A DNA stretch of 28,639 nucleotides, taken from NCBI GenBank assembly GCA_900547255.1, contig URGC01000017.1:1-28639 (forward strand), written 5' to 3'. Below the pieces are notes generated by a model. That model worked only from the letters and a program-made list of their open reading frames with translations, made no database searches and was not told the origin of the DNA. This stretch comes from an uncultured Eubacterium sp. (GTDB lineage Bacteria; Bacillota; Clostridia; Lachnospirales; Lachnospiraceae). Below, piece by piece: positions 16,596 through 24,805 of this stretch (position 1 is the stretch's first letter; each line of letters starts with the position of its first letter). A program made the translations under genes and the position numbers.

Positions 16596-17981
16596 ATGGA
16601 ACAATATTCAAGACAGTTTATAGAGGAACTATCGAAACATATCGACCCTACTATCGCAGACTTCTTTGATGTGAAGCACGATTTATTCAAGTTTCCGGCT
16701 GCAAACATTCTGGAATTAATAGATGAAACTCTCATGGATTATCTGGAGGGCAGGACAAGCCGTGAAGACCTTGTTCCTGTCATTAACAAAATCAAGAAAT
16801 CAAGGCTGCAGAAAAGAGCAAGATGGTACTCATCATACATGGATGATATCAACAATCTCTCAATAGATGACCCTAAGCATCCACTCGCTAATGTCGTTAA
16901 TATGGCGCGCTCTGCCCCACTGGAAGAGTACAGTAAGATGTTCGGAACAAGAGATATAGATGAAATTATAGATGATTACAAAAACAAGGCATCTGAGTGG
17001 AAGGACAATCCTAACAGTCTGCTCATATCATTTCCTGGGTTATCTTCATTTACTAATAAGTCAATCTATAAGTCATTAAAGAATGACCTTATAATAAGTA
17101 TATGGAAATATATTGAGACAGAGCTCGCCGGTAATATTGATTCTTATATGAGAATGTTTCCAGAGCAGTTAATAGACAAACCACTCTTCTCTCCTTCTTC
17201 ATTCACATTGATGATGGATCAGGCTTCTAATAATCTATTAAAAGAAATTATCACAGATGATGAGGGAACTGAGCTTTTGGAAGTAACTGTTAACAGTGGC
17301 AGGCTTACACCACCTAAGTCGATGGATTCAAGTGACTTAAAGCTTGTTAACGCATTTATATCAAGCATCAATATGCAGGAATTTTCAAAGGATAAATCAG
17401 TAGTAGTTGATCTTAATACCCTTGGAAAAGAACTTGTAGATTACCATGTAGGTAAGAATGTAATCACTAAAATTACTAATTCATGCCGCAAGCTGGTAGA
17501 ATACAACTTCTCTTATGAGGAAGAAGGAACAAAGCTTTTCTTCAACTTATTCGATAATATCACGATTAAGGAAGATGCAGAAAGACCTTATGCAATTGCA
17601 CAATTTGGAGAAATTTTAAGTAATGCAATTATCCAGAAAAAACTTATCTCTATTACTTCTGCTTCTTATGATGTATTGCAGAATAATCTTTCGCGAATTA
17701 TATGTTATGCATTAAAAAGGGAACAGATTGCTAATCAGGAGACATTGATGGGCGAATATAGTTATACTTATTTCCAGAAGATTGTACGATTCAAGCTCAC
17801 TAACAAGAAGAAGAACATGCAGCTTATTCAGGAGAGTCTTCAGGAGTTTGTAGACAACGGAATTGCAATTAAGAATTTTGAACTTGCCAATGGTGTTTTC
17901 ATAATTCATTTCCTGCCACTATCAGTTGCGGAAATTGATGATCTTAATTTTAGTAACACCAAGCACATTGAGAGTCTGTGA
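16596..17981 (+). CDS. Putative replication initiator with winged-helix domains
   Basis: A 461-residue soluble protein with no signal peptide or ATPase motif. The second half resembles a plasmid Rep_3-like initiator in layout: a helical stretch SDLKLVNAFISSINMQEF, a beta-hairpin (LFFNLFDNITIKED), a strand plus helices (QFGEILSNAIIQ, then a long helix with LSRIICYALKREQ), and a last winged-helix-like unit ending in NGVFIIHFLPLS. This comparison is by pattern only; sequence identity to a named family is not obvious. Context supports the call: the iteron tract starts immediately downstream, and the partition genes are a few kilobases away. The N-terminal 200 residues are of unknown kind. It has its own promoter and terminator. 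It could instead be a copy-control or accessory replication protein. Confidence 0.5.
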   Translation: MEQYSRQFIEELSKHIDPTIADFFDVKHDLFKFPAANILELIDETLMDYLEGRTSREDLVPVINKIKKSRLQKRARWYSSYMDDINNLSIDDPKHPLANVVNMARSAPLEEYSKMFGTRDIDEIIDDYKNKASEWKDNPNSLLISFPGLSSFTNKSIYKSLKNDLIISIWKYIETELAGNIDSYMRMFPEQLIDKPLFSPSSFTLMMDQASNNLLKEIITDDEGTELLEVTVNSGRLTPPKSMDSSDLKLVNAFISSINMQEFSKDKSVVVDLNTLGKELVDYHVGKNVITKITNSCRKLVEYNFSYEEEGTKLFFNLFDNITIKEDAERPYAIAQFGEILSNAIIQKKLISITSASYDVLQNNLSRIICYALKREQIANQETLMGEYSYTYFQKIVRFKLTNKKKNMQLIQESLQEFVDNGIAIKNFELANGVFIIHFLPLSVAEIDDLNFSNTKHIESL

Positions 17982-17984
17982 TTT

Positions 17985-18042
17985 AAAATCGCAGCTTTAG
18001 ACTAAAGGATTTAATTCCAGAAGTTTAAGGCTGCGATTTTTT
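17985..18042 (+). terminator. Terminator of the initiator-like gene
   Basis: AAAATCGCAGC (17985-17995) pairs perfectly with GCTGCGATTTT (18030-18040) around a 34-base loop and is followed by TT and an A/T-rich tail, starting 4 bases after the stop codon. Confidence 0.75.
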
Positions 18043-18764
18043 ATGTCTACATTTTTGAGAAAAAGGGGTTGAAAGATAAAATTTGCTGTCGTGTGAATAA
18101 TGCAACCTTTTATTTTTATAAATCCAGTGTTTGTGCGTGTTTTAGCGAATTTTGTCGATATTATTTTATTTTTAGATGTCATAAATGCTTAAAATGCTGA
18201 TAAATACTGGATTTGTTATTTTGTAATTTGTCGATAGTACAAATTCTGAAAAAATGGTGTGAAATTTTGTAGACATTTTTGGAGTAAGTTTTTAAAGTTT
18301 AAGATTAAAAAGTAGATATTTTTGGAGTAAAAAACTTTTTTGTAGACATTTTTGGAGTAAATTAATGATTTTGAGACCTTAAAAAGTGGTTTTTGTATGA
18401 TAAATCAGATTAAAAATATACAAAAAGTAATGATTTTCTACATTTTTTCTTCCAAAAAAAGTTTTTTATGTCTACATTTTGGCTTAAAACTGGGGTTTTC
18501 AGGTCTATGATAAGATTTGTAGATTTGCCACAACAATATGTAGATAATAAAAGAGTAAAATCCACAAAATACGTTTTGTGTAGACTTCAAAAAAAATTTC
18601 AAGAAATTTCGTAGACGTTTTTAGAGTAAAAATCTATATTTTTGAAAAAATGTAGACATAAAAATCAAAAAAAATTGTATTTTTGCCATTATGAAGATAA
18701 ATTTCTAGTAAAAAAGCCCATTTGATTTTTTTAGCCAAAAACTGTTAAATTAGAGCCTGGAAAG
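17990..18764. other. Candidate replication origin (iteron region)
   Basis: This 775-base, gene-free, very AT-rich tract lies between two putative replication proteins. It carries direct iterons of consensus TGTAGACATTTTTGGAGTAA, many isolated TGTAGA cores in both directions, a second repeat (TTTGTCGATA at 18151-18160 and 18227-18236), and an inverted pair (AATCCAGT 18121-18128, ACTGGATT 18206-18213). Such a mix of iterons, AT-rich DNA and flanking Rep genes is the standard plan of an iteron-controlled origin. No perfect DnaA box (TTATCCACA) was seen, only TCCACA at 18561. Confidence 0.65.
18268..18664 (+). repeat. Iteron array, consensus TGTAGACATTTTTGGAGTAA
   Basis: Full-length 20-base copies lie at 18268-18287 (exact), 18311-18330 (two changes), 18341-18360 (exact), 18539-18558 (diverged middle, GAGTAA kept) and 18610-18629 (C start, ACGTTTTTAGAGTAA). 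Partial cores TGTAGA(C) occur near 18518, 18579 and 18651. Inverted cores TCTACA occur at 18438, 18471 and, outside the array, 18046. Spacing is irregular (30, 43, then about 70 to 180 bases), so this is a degenerate array rather than a helical-phase one. Confidence 0.8.
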
Positions 18765-18776
18765 GTGGTGAATCAA

Positions 18777-19991
18777 GTGGACAATTTTGCAAATATTGGC
18801 AAAGCTGTTTTATTACAATCTCTGGGCCTACAGAAAAATTATTCTGAAATCGCAGAATCAACTGTTGAAGTCACAGATTATAATACTACCGCCTGCTCAT
18901 CATGTAAATACTGCTCTATCATCAGAAGCTTCAATCCAGAATCTGATGCTTACAAAGCAGCTATTGAATCATGTGCCACATGTCCACATCGTGTAACCAC
19001 TACGGAGAAGACTTACAAGAAAGTTTATCATAATGAACACAATCGTTATGGTTATAAGCCTATGCTCAAATCTATGGCTATTAAACTTCTACTGCTCTTC
19101 CACTTCTATCACCCAGACCAGTTTGGAGTGATTAATGACATTTCTTATAATGAATGTGCAGATATGCTGAATTGCAACCCAAGGACAATTCATAATAATC
19201 TGGATATATTGTCAGCTTATGGCTACATATCATATTCTAAGAACAGCGCACACAGTTTCAGTGTATGCCTTAATGACTATGAAAGCTACTACCTTCCTGC
19301 ATCCAAGGGAGGACGTGGCTATATTGTCATGTCTTATAATCTTTTAAAGCAGATTATCAATATAGGCAATCTTATGTCACTAAGGATTCATCTGCGTGAG
19401 CTTGTAGAGCTTGATACACTTAATCTTAAAGGCGCATTTACTGCGGTTAACAAGACATTTCACGATATCAGGCTTTCATTGCCAGCTTATTGCAAACCGT
19501 GCATTATACGCTCTTGCATGAAAGGTGATTCAGGAATATTCAATATAACTTACAAAGACAACGCTGTAAGATTTGAGATTCTGGAGCAGTTTGAATGTAA
19601 GAGGCAGAAAGCTGAGCTGCACAGCTCATACATATCTATGTTTACCGGCTTTATCAGTGAATTTAACCAGACTGTTGCAAATGTTAATACCAACAGCTAC
19701 ATGCCAGATAAATATGCACCTTTCTTTGATTTATCGGACAAGAATTATCCGGCTGATATGACTGGCTCTTATTGCATGATTCATATAAAGGATTACGAGA
19801 TTGAAGATGTGGCGCAGTTGTCAATGCAATATTCATATGACTGCGTTATTGAGGCTCTTAGCAGTATATACAAGGATTATTATATGCGTGAGAAGCCGGT
19901 CGGCAATCTGGGAGCACTGCTTAGGACTATAATTCTTGCCAATATGCAGCATCGCGGTTCGCCAGGCAGGAATGCTGCCACTGCCGCTTAA
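18777..19991 (+). CDS. Putative replication/DNA-binding protein with cysteine motif and winged HTH
   Basis: About 404 residues, not matched to a named family. An N-terminal cysteine cluster (C40, C43, C46, then C66 and C69 with H71) could hold zinc or an iron-sulphur centre. Residues about 120-155 form a clear winged helix-turn-helix (YNECADMLNCNPRTIHNNLD, ILSAYGYIS). The C-terminal part ends in a basic, alanine-rich tail. The gene directly follows the iteron tract and so could encode the iteron-binding initiator or its repressor. I prefer the GTG at 18777, because AAAGGTGGTGA (18761-18771), very close to the ideal ribosome site, sits 5-6 bases before it. GTG codons at 18765 and 18768 lie inside that site. 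Confidence 0.6.
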   Translation: MDNFANIGKAVLLQSLGLQKNYSEIAESTVEVTDYNTTACSSCKYCSIIRSFNPESDAYKAAIESCATCPHRVTTTEKTYKKVYHNEHNRYGYKPMLKSMAIKLLLLFHFYHPDQFGVINDISYNECADMLNCNPRTIHNNLDILSAYGYISYSKNSAHSFSVCLNDYESYYLPASKGGRGYIVMSYNLLKQIINIGNLMSLRIHLRELVELDTLNLKGAFTAVNKTFHDIRLSLPAYCKPCIIRSCMKGDSGIFNITYKDNAVRFEILEQFECKRQKAELHSSYISMFTGFISEFNQTVANVNTNSYMPDKYAPFFDLSDKNYPADMTGSYCMIHIKDYEIEDVAQLSMQYSYDCVIEALSSIYKDYYMREKPVGNLGALLRTIILANMQHRGSPGRNAATAA

Positions 19992-20004
19992 TATCTATAA
20001 TACA

Positions 20005-20048
20005 GGTTGATTAGTTATTTAATTATGAATAGCTGACCAGCCTTATTT
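20005..20048 (+). terminator. Terminator after the cysteine/HTH protein gene
   Basis: A 15-base arm starting GGTTGATTAG (20005-20019) pairs with an arm ending in GACCAGCC (20028-20042), with 14 of 15 pairs when G-U is allowed. TTATTTT follows. It starts 14 bases past the stop codon. Confidence 0.75.
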
Positions 20049-20377
20049 TCGTGTTCTTCACTCTCCTACACCCCTATTCCATGCCACTCATTATAATTAA
20101 AATTAACTTTTTCTCTGTTTTATTCTGATTTTCTGGATAATATTCACTACTCTACCCATATATGTACGTTTTTTAATATATAAGATGTACTTAAAATGTT
20201 TATCTTACGCTGGCTTTCTTGAAAGTTTTCGACATAAATCAGATTCTTTTCTACTTAAATTTTAATGTTTTGAACCTGTAAATACATCTTTTCGTCTGTA
20301 TGATTAAAGATTTCAATGAGCTGTTTTGTTAATTCAACTTTTATGTGGAGCAATTCGACTTGTGAAATAAAAAAAAT

Positions 20378-20426
20378 AAACAGCCTCCGATTCCAGAAAC
20401 CCTGCTGTTTCCTGACGAAGCTGTTT
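20378..20426. terminator. Long hairpin between the convergent replication and partition genes
   Basis: AAACAGC (20378-20384) and GCTGTTT (20420-20426) enclose a second hairpin, CAGAAAC/GTTTCCTG (about 20394-20414). It has a T-run on the right and an A-run on the left. It can terminate in either direction and may end the parAB transcript as well as readthrough from the left. Confidence 0.55.
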
Positions 20427-20429
20427 TTT

Positions 20430-20753
20430 TAGTTTAGCAATATCTGTTTATTAATAAGCTGTATTAATATAATTATTTAATTACAAAAAGTGCTAAATGT
20501 GCAAAGTGTACGTACAGTACTTTAATTACATTTCGTGCATTTTTTTTATGGACTATAGTGTATGTAAAATTATAATAATACTTGTGATAAAAAATAGCCT
20601 TGTATATTTGGCATATTGCACGTTAAATGTTTTTTAGGATTCATTCTATAAATAAACATAAAAACGGCATATACGTCAAAATACAAGGCCATATGGATTG
20701 GTATGCTGATAATATAAATTTAATAATAGCAATCTATACTATTCCGCATTATT
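20430..20753. other. Non-coding AT-rich stretch 3' of parB
   Basis: No credible gene. It holds a 10-bp palindrome, TGTACGTACA (20507-20516), and an inverted pair, GCCTTGTAT (20597-20605) and ATACAAGGC (20681-20689), 75 bases apart, with GGCATAT present once near each arm. A small RNA or the 3' leader of parB is possible but unproved. Confidence 0.35.
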
Positions 20754-21950
20754 TTATAGATTTTCCAGTAAATCATTCAACCTGTCTTTTAAAATCTGAA
20801 CTCTGACTTTAAGATCAACATCACTTTTGATAACTGACTTGTTATTCTTTAAGACATCAAAATTATTTTCAAGAAGGCTGAGAGCCTGTTCTGTCTTTGC
20901 AATTGAACTTATTCTTTTAAGCTCTGTATCAGAGATTGAAGTCTGGCGTTTTTCTTTTTCTTTCTGAGCCTGCTTTAATTTTTCAATGTTATTCTCAAGT
21001 TTAGTCTTCTCACGTTCTGCTTTGTTCTTAGCTTCAGTGATAAATCGTATCTCATCTTCAAGAGCTTCTTTACTTTTACTCTTTGGAGCGTTGTTTTCAA
21101 GCTCTGCAATTCGTTTCTCAAGGAGCTGGACAGTGTTTTCCTGCGATTTAATCTGGTTATTAGCATCTTCAAGTTCAGATTTGTAACGCTTTGCCTCCTG
21201 CTCACGTTCTTCTGAGAGAGCCTTGATTGACTGGTATTCGGCGTTCTCTACTGTTCCATTTTTGCGGATTATATTGAGAATACTCTTCTGTGCATCTTCA
21301 TCCAGTTTACCGAATTTATCAGCCTGATTGAGGTCGATACCATTAGCATTCAGCAATTCTGATAATTCGGGAATAAGCTTTTCGGCTGTTGTATACTTTC
21401 TTGCCTGTCTCTCAGAAATGTTAAGCTGCTTGGCAATCTCTGCATTGATGTTCTTAATCTCGCCGGTAAGTTTTTTAGCTTCATATAACTCCTTGAGTCT
21501 TGAAACTTCCCATCTTTTTACTTCCATAGATGTCTCTCTTACATCATGGTTGGCAGATATAAGCATAATCTCCTCATCAATGTCTGAAATGTTGGATTTC
21601 TCGACTTTACAAGGAATACCTGTAGGGAATAGCTGCTTGTAATCTTTATCAGACATCATGCAGATGGCGTGGAATCTACGCTCACCAGATACAAGGCGGT
21701 ATACATCATTTTCACTATCATATATAACAGAAAGGTTATGTCTCAAACCATTAACAAGTATGCTTTCCATGAGAGCTTCAATGCCTTCCTGGCTGTACAT
21801 CTCATTTTTTGGGTTTGATTTGATTCTTGATTTATCTATAAACTGGAAGTTGTATTCAGTCTTTGCCTGAACTTCTTTTAACTTGCTTCCACCATCGTTA
21901 TTGAGAACACCTTTGCTTGTTATTCCTGCTCCAAATGTTTTCTTTGCCAT
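20754..21950 (-). CDS. parB: ParB-like partition protein (ParB/RepB/Spo0J domain, coiled-coil tail)
   Basis: A 398-residue partition protein that should bind the replicon's centromere and stimulate ParA. The N-terminal ParB/CTPase domain includes YSQEGIEALMESILVNGLRH (about 52-71) and the CTP-binding GERRFHA motif (89-95). The DNA-binding helix-turn-helix is at about 168-190 (INAEIAKQLNISERQARKYT). Residues about 238-345 form a long charged coiled coil, where most ParB proteins carry a short linker. A C-terminal helical dimer region follows. The start ATG overlaps the parA stop by one base (TAATG) and has a GGGGGAGA ribosome site. The long coiled coil is the odd feature. Confidence 0.9.
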   Translation of the reverse strand: MAKKTFGAGITSKGVLNNDGGSKLKEVQAKTEYNFQFIDKSRIKSNPKNEMYSQEGIEALMESILVNGLRHNLSVIYDSENDVYRLVSGERRFHAICMMSDKDYKQLFPTGIPCKVEKSNISDIDEEIMLISANHDVRETSMEVKRWEVSRLKELYEAKKLTGEIKNINAEIAKQLNISERQARKYTTAEKLIPELSELLNANGIDLNQADKFGKLDEDAQKSILNIIRKNGTVENAEYQSIKALSEEREQEAKRYKSELEDANNQIKSQENTVQLLEKRIAELENNAPKSKSKEALEDEIRFITEAKNKAEREKTKLENNIEKLKQAQKEKEKRQTSISDTELKRISSIAKTEQALSLLENNFDVLKNNKSVIKSDVDLKVRVQILKDRLNDLLENL

Positions 21951-22777
21951 TATTTCTCCCCCTTAAGATATTTTGCGAGTTCCCGGAAATGCTTATTATC
22001 CATTAATCCAAGATAATTTACGAGTTCAATGTAGTCCTGTGTTGCACCAGAACGCTTGTCATATGTAAGTAATGGCTCAAATGTGGTATTAGATTCACTT
22101 ACAGATATGCTGTTACGGATTGATACAGGAAGGAACTTGTCTCCAAACATGTTCTCGTAACTTTCAAACATCTGTTTAAATAATGTTGTTCTGCCGGCAA
22201 CTCTTGTCATGAATATTCCGGCAAATTCAATGGCAAGTGAATATTTAGTATTCAACTCTTCTATTGTATCAAGTAATGACATAAGTCCGTCATATGAGAA
22301 GTTATCTACACCGATAGGTGTTATTATCTTATCGCTGGCGCATATCGCACACGTTGTAAGATATGATTTGAATGGTGAGTTATCTATAATAATGTAGTCA
22401 AACTCGTCTTCAAGAAGTCGTAAGTTGTTTCTAAGGTATAATTCGATATTTTTCTCTTTGCTCTGGTCGTAGATTTTGTAGATAAGAGTGTTGAGTTCTC
22501 TTGATGCAGACAAAATAGATATATTATCGTAGTCTGTATCTGATATATATTCCATCACATCATCTTTATTATCAAGTTTAGAACAGAACAAGCGTTCATA
22601 ATCAACACCTTTAATGTTATCAACTGTGCTGAACATTTTGGTTGTGTTCATCTGTGGGTCTAAATCAATCAGCAAAACATTATATCCAGAGATAGATAAT
22701 ATCTGGGTAATAGTTATTGCAGATGTTGATTTACCAACACCACCCTTTTCATTAATTAAACTAATTACTTCTGACAT
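21950..22777 (-). CDS. parA: ParA partition ATPase
   Basis: A 275-residue Walker-type (MinD/ParA) ATPase that moves or positions the replicon by nucleoid gradients. The deviant Walker A, KGGVGKST, is at residues 11-18; Walker A' is IDLDPQMN (38-45); Walker B is at DYIIIDNSPF. There is no N-terminal HTH, so it is the short type, and operon repression would have to come from ParB. I start at ATG 22777 because a GAAAGGAT ribosome site lies just upstream; the in-frame ATG at 22801 has no such site. Translation is coupled to parB. A palindrome overlaps the likely promoter. Confidence 0.93.
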   Translation of the reverse strand: MSEVISLINEKGGVGKSTSAITITQILSISGYNVLLIDLDPQMNTTKMFSTVDNIKGVDYERLFCSKLDNKDDVMEYISDTDYDNISILSASRELNTLIYKIYDQSKEKNIELYLRNNLRLLEDEFDYIIIDNSPFKSYLTTCAICASDKIITPIGVDNFSYDGLMSLLDTIEELNTKYSLAIEFAGIFMTRVAGRTTLFKQMFESYENMFGDKFLPVSIRNSISVSESNTTFEPLLTYDKRSGATQDYIELVNYLGLMDNKHFRELAKYLKGEK

Positions 22778-22809
22778 AAGTATCCTTTCATTCTTCTGCA
22801 TAATGCAGA

Positions 22810-22836
22810 ATTATATAAATATTGAACTCAGTTCAA
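22810..22836 (-). promoter_or_regulatory. parAB promoter overlapped by a TGAACTSAGTTCA palindrome
   Basis: On the minus strand TATAAT (22815-22810) has TTGAAC upstream (22836-22831), with a short 15-base spacer. The -35 is part of the palindrome TTGAACTCAGTTCAA (22822-22836). Binding there would block RNA polymerase, which fits autoregulation of parAB by the protein that binds the repeats, probably ParB. Confidence 0.5.
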
Positions 22837-23506
22837 TATATCTAATGTACTATGTTAATTATACATTATATTTCGTCTAATTCAATAGAAATTCAGCAGA
22901 AATATGACTTTATTTTATTATTATATGTTAATAATCGTGGATTTATGACTTTGATAATGGAAATTTAATTAATTTATGAACTTCTGTAAGTTTTTGAACT
23001 CAGTTCAAAAATATTAGATAAATAACAATGACTACATTATAGTCAACTACCCACAACCTGAAGGTAGTGGGTTTCCGCCTATGGCAAACGAAAGGATTTA
23101 ATTTATGAAAAAGTGAACTGAGTTCAAAAAATACGTGATAATATTAAAATAATTAGGCTGAATTTAATTACATAAAAGAATGAACTCAGTTCACTTTTTG
23201 TGATGGAGAGAAATTTAGATAGATTTATAATACAAAATAAACAATATAAATTGCAAAGAATATTAAAGAGTATTAATGTGTGTTTTTATAAAGAAGACAA
23301 TTGAAAATAATGTAAAACATAGACATTACGTAAGTACAATTATGTGAGAAATCATACAGGTAAAGATTAAATATAAATTATATAAGAAGTAACATAAAAA
23401 ATCATATTAAGAATTATATCAAGAATCATATATATAGGATAATATAAAGCGTAATAATTGAACTGAGTTCCTTTATATAAAAAAGAATATATAGGAACTC
23501 AGTTCA
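22822..23506. repeat. Array of six TGAACT(C/G)AGTTCA palindromes: candidate centromere
   Basis: Thirteen-base palindromes lie at 22823-22835, 22995-23007, 23114-23126, 23181-23193, 23459-23471 and 23494-23506. The first four have perfect arms. The last two each have one changed end base, so the outer 14 bases (23458-23471 and 23493-23506) form an extra inverted repeat around a 21-base AT-rich spacer. They occur only in the parA upstream tract. Spacing is irregular (172, 119, 67, 278, 35). This is the usual arrangement of ParB-binding centromere sites. Confidence 0.8.
23049..23089 (+). mobile_element. Possible IS200/IS605-type terminal hairpin remnant inside the centromere tract
   Basis: The sequence folds into ACCCAC-A-ACC-TGAA-GGT-A-GTGGGT (23049-23072) directly followed by a GTTT/GCC-TAT-GGC/AAAC hairpin (23071-23089). 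It is GC-richer than anything nearby. The pattern of a CCCAC/GTGGG hairpin plus a short GCC hairpin resembles right ends and omega-RNA scaffolds of IS200/IS605 elements. No transposase gene is next to it. Confidence 0.35.
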
Positions 23507-23790
23507 AAAATAACAAACAAGATATACTAAATATGATATTAAATATATTGCTAAATCAATAAATACATTGCATAATAATATAGAATGTAGATTAATTTTG
23601 TCAGTATAATAAAGTTAATAAAATTAAAATCATAAATAATTAATGGATGTGTATAAAGGAACGAAGATGTAATGCTTAAATAGTGCAAAACATATGTTTG
23701 TAAACGTTCCACGTGGAACGTCAAGATAAGCAAAACACAAGATATGGAATAATACATTACAACATATAAATAATATAGTAGGTATACAGT
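23507..23790. other. Very AT-rich gene-free tract left of the nitrilase gene
   Basis: Part of a roughly 1-kb non-coding block that starts behind parA. It contains mostly A/T runs and the parS-like palindrome at 23704-23721; I see no gene, terminator or convincing promoter. Short open frames here have no ribosome site and overlap the palindrome. Confidence 0.5.
23704..23721. other. parS-like 18-bp perfect palindrome ACGTTCCACGTGGAACGT
   Basis: The centre GTTCCACGTGGAAC differs by one base from the core of the Bacillus-type chromosomal parS (TGTTNCACGTGAAACA), and 13 of 16 positions match over the full site. The palindrome extends perfectly to 18 bases. It lies in the same gene-free tract as the TGAACT palindromes, 1.75 kb from parB. 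It could bind this ParB or the chromosomal ParB, or be an unrelated operator. Confidence 0.55.
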
Positions 23791-23841
23791 ATGTTAGATA
23801 AGGCTTATAATATTATGACAACTAAGAATACGGAGAAAATT

Positions 23842-24762
23842 ATGAAGAATAATGTTGTTTGTTGTGGAATTCAGTTGAACTGTGATGATTCCAGAAAAAA
23901 TATGTTGAAAAGGGCAGAATTATATATAGAAAAAGCTGTCAGGGAGATTAAAAACAGAGGACTAAAGCTTGATATTCTTGTACTTCCAGAACAATTCATC
24001 CAGATGCCAGAGACAGCAGAGAAATATGGTGAAGAATACGGAATGAATGGGGAAGAGATGCAGGAATGGGCATCCATGATTGCCAGAAAATATGATACCA
24101 ACGTATTTGCCGGTACATATCCACATAAGGATGAGAAGATATATAACCGCTGTCTCGTTGTTGACAGGCAGGGCAATGTAAAAGGTAAATATGATAAAAT
24201 ACATTTATTTGATGCATTTAATGTCAAGGAATCAGACACATTTGAAGCAGGAACGGAGCTTGGGATATTCGACCTTGATGTGGGACGTGTCGGTGTATGG
24301 ATATGTTATGATTCAAGATTTCCAGAGATTTCAAGGGCCTTGAGGGAACGTGAAGCAGATATATTCGTTGTTCCAGCAGCATTTTATAAGCCTAATTACA
24401 GGCATTGGGAGATTCTTATAAATGCCGCCGCAATTACCAATGTAACCCCAATAATCGCAGTTAATCAGGGTGGCAGATTGTCAGGGGCAAATAAAAAGAT
24501 TTGCAATAACGGCATGTTAATTAAGGAAAATGAAAAAAATTATGATAATGTCACAGAAATTCAGGAAACATCCAATCTGGAAGCCTCAAAATTTGTAGGA
24601 AATTCCATGATTCTTGATGCATATGGAGATGAATGTGCAAGGCTGGGAGACGAGGAAGGCTATATGATTGGGGTTATAGATAAGGATTATACGAAGAAAT
24701 GCCGCGAAAGCAATCCAGAATATAGTAACAGAAGAATTGACCTTTATAAAAAATGGTTATAA
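23842..24762 (+). CDS. Carbon-nitrogen hydrolase (nitrilase superfamily amidase)
   Basis: A 306-residue cytoplasmic hydrolase with the nitrilase-fold catalytic triad visible: E50 in LVLPEQF, K119 in YDKIHLFD and C155 in WICYDSRFPE. The pattern is close to the omega-amidase/Nit2 and related amidase branch, which releases ammonia from a small amide; the true substrate is not readable. I chose ATG 23842 because CGGAGAA lies 6-8 bases upstream and the following residues match the family's usual first strand; ATG codons at 23791 and 23815 lack a good ribosome site. The stretch at about 215-245 holds an additional loop (KENEKNYDNVTEIQETSN). It is followed 43 bases later by an aminotransferase, and transaminase-omega-amidase pairs are known, so a shared pathway is plausible. 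Confidence 0.88.
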   Translation: MKNNVVCCGIQLNCDDSRKNMLKRAELYIEKAVREIKNRGLKLDILVLPEQFIQMPETAEKYGEEYGMNGEEMQEWASMIARKYDTNVFAGTYPHKDEKIYNRCLVVDRQGNVKGKYDKIHLFDAFNVKESDTFEAGTELGIFDLDVGRVGVWICYDSRFPEISRALREREADIFVVPAAFYKPNYRHWEILINAAAITNVTPIIAVNQGGRLSGANKKICNNGMLIKENEKNYDNVTEIQETSNLEASKFVGNSMILDAYGDECARLGDEEGYMIGVIDKDYTKKCRESNPEYSNRRIDLYKKWL

Positions 24763-24805
24763 AATTAAATAAATCGTGTTTAGACATATTAAGGAGGACA
24801 TAAGA

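Noticed and set aside
18561..18566. DnaA box in the origin region
   Set aside because: Only TCCACA is present; no full TTATCCACA was found, so I do not call a DnaA site.
22822..23506. CRISPR array
   Set aside because: The repeats are 13-bp palindromes with irregular spacing from 35 to 278 bases and no cas genes are in the window.
23551..23757. 68-residue minus-strand open frame in the centromere tract
   Set aside because: It has no ribosome site, its composition just reflects AT-rich DNA, and it covers the parS-like palindrome.
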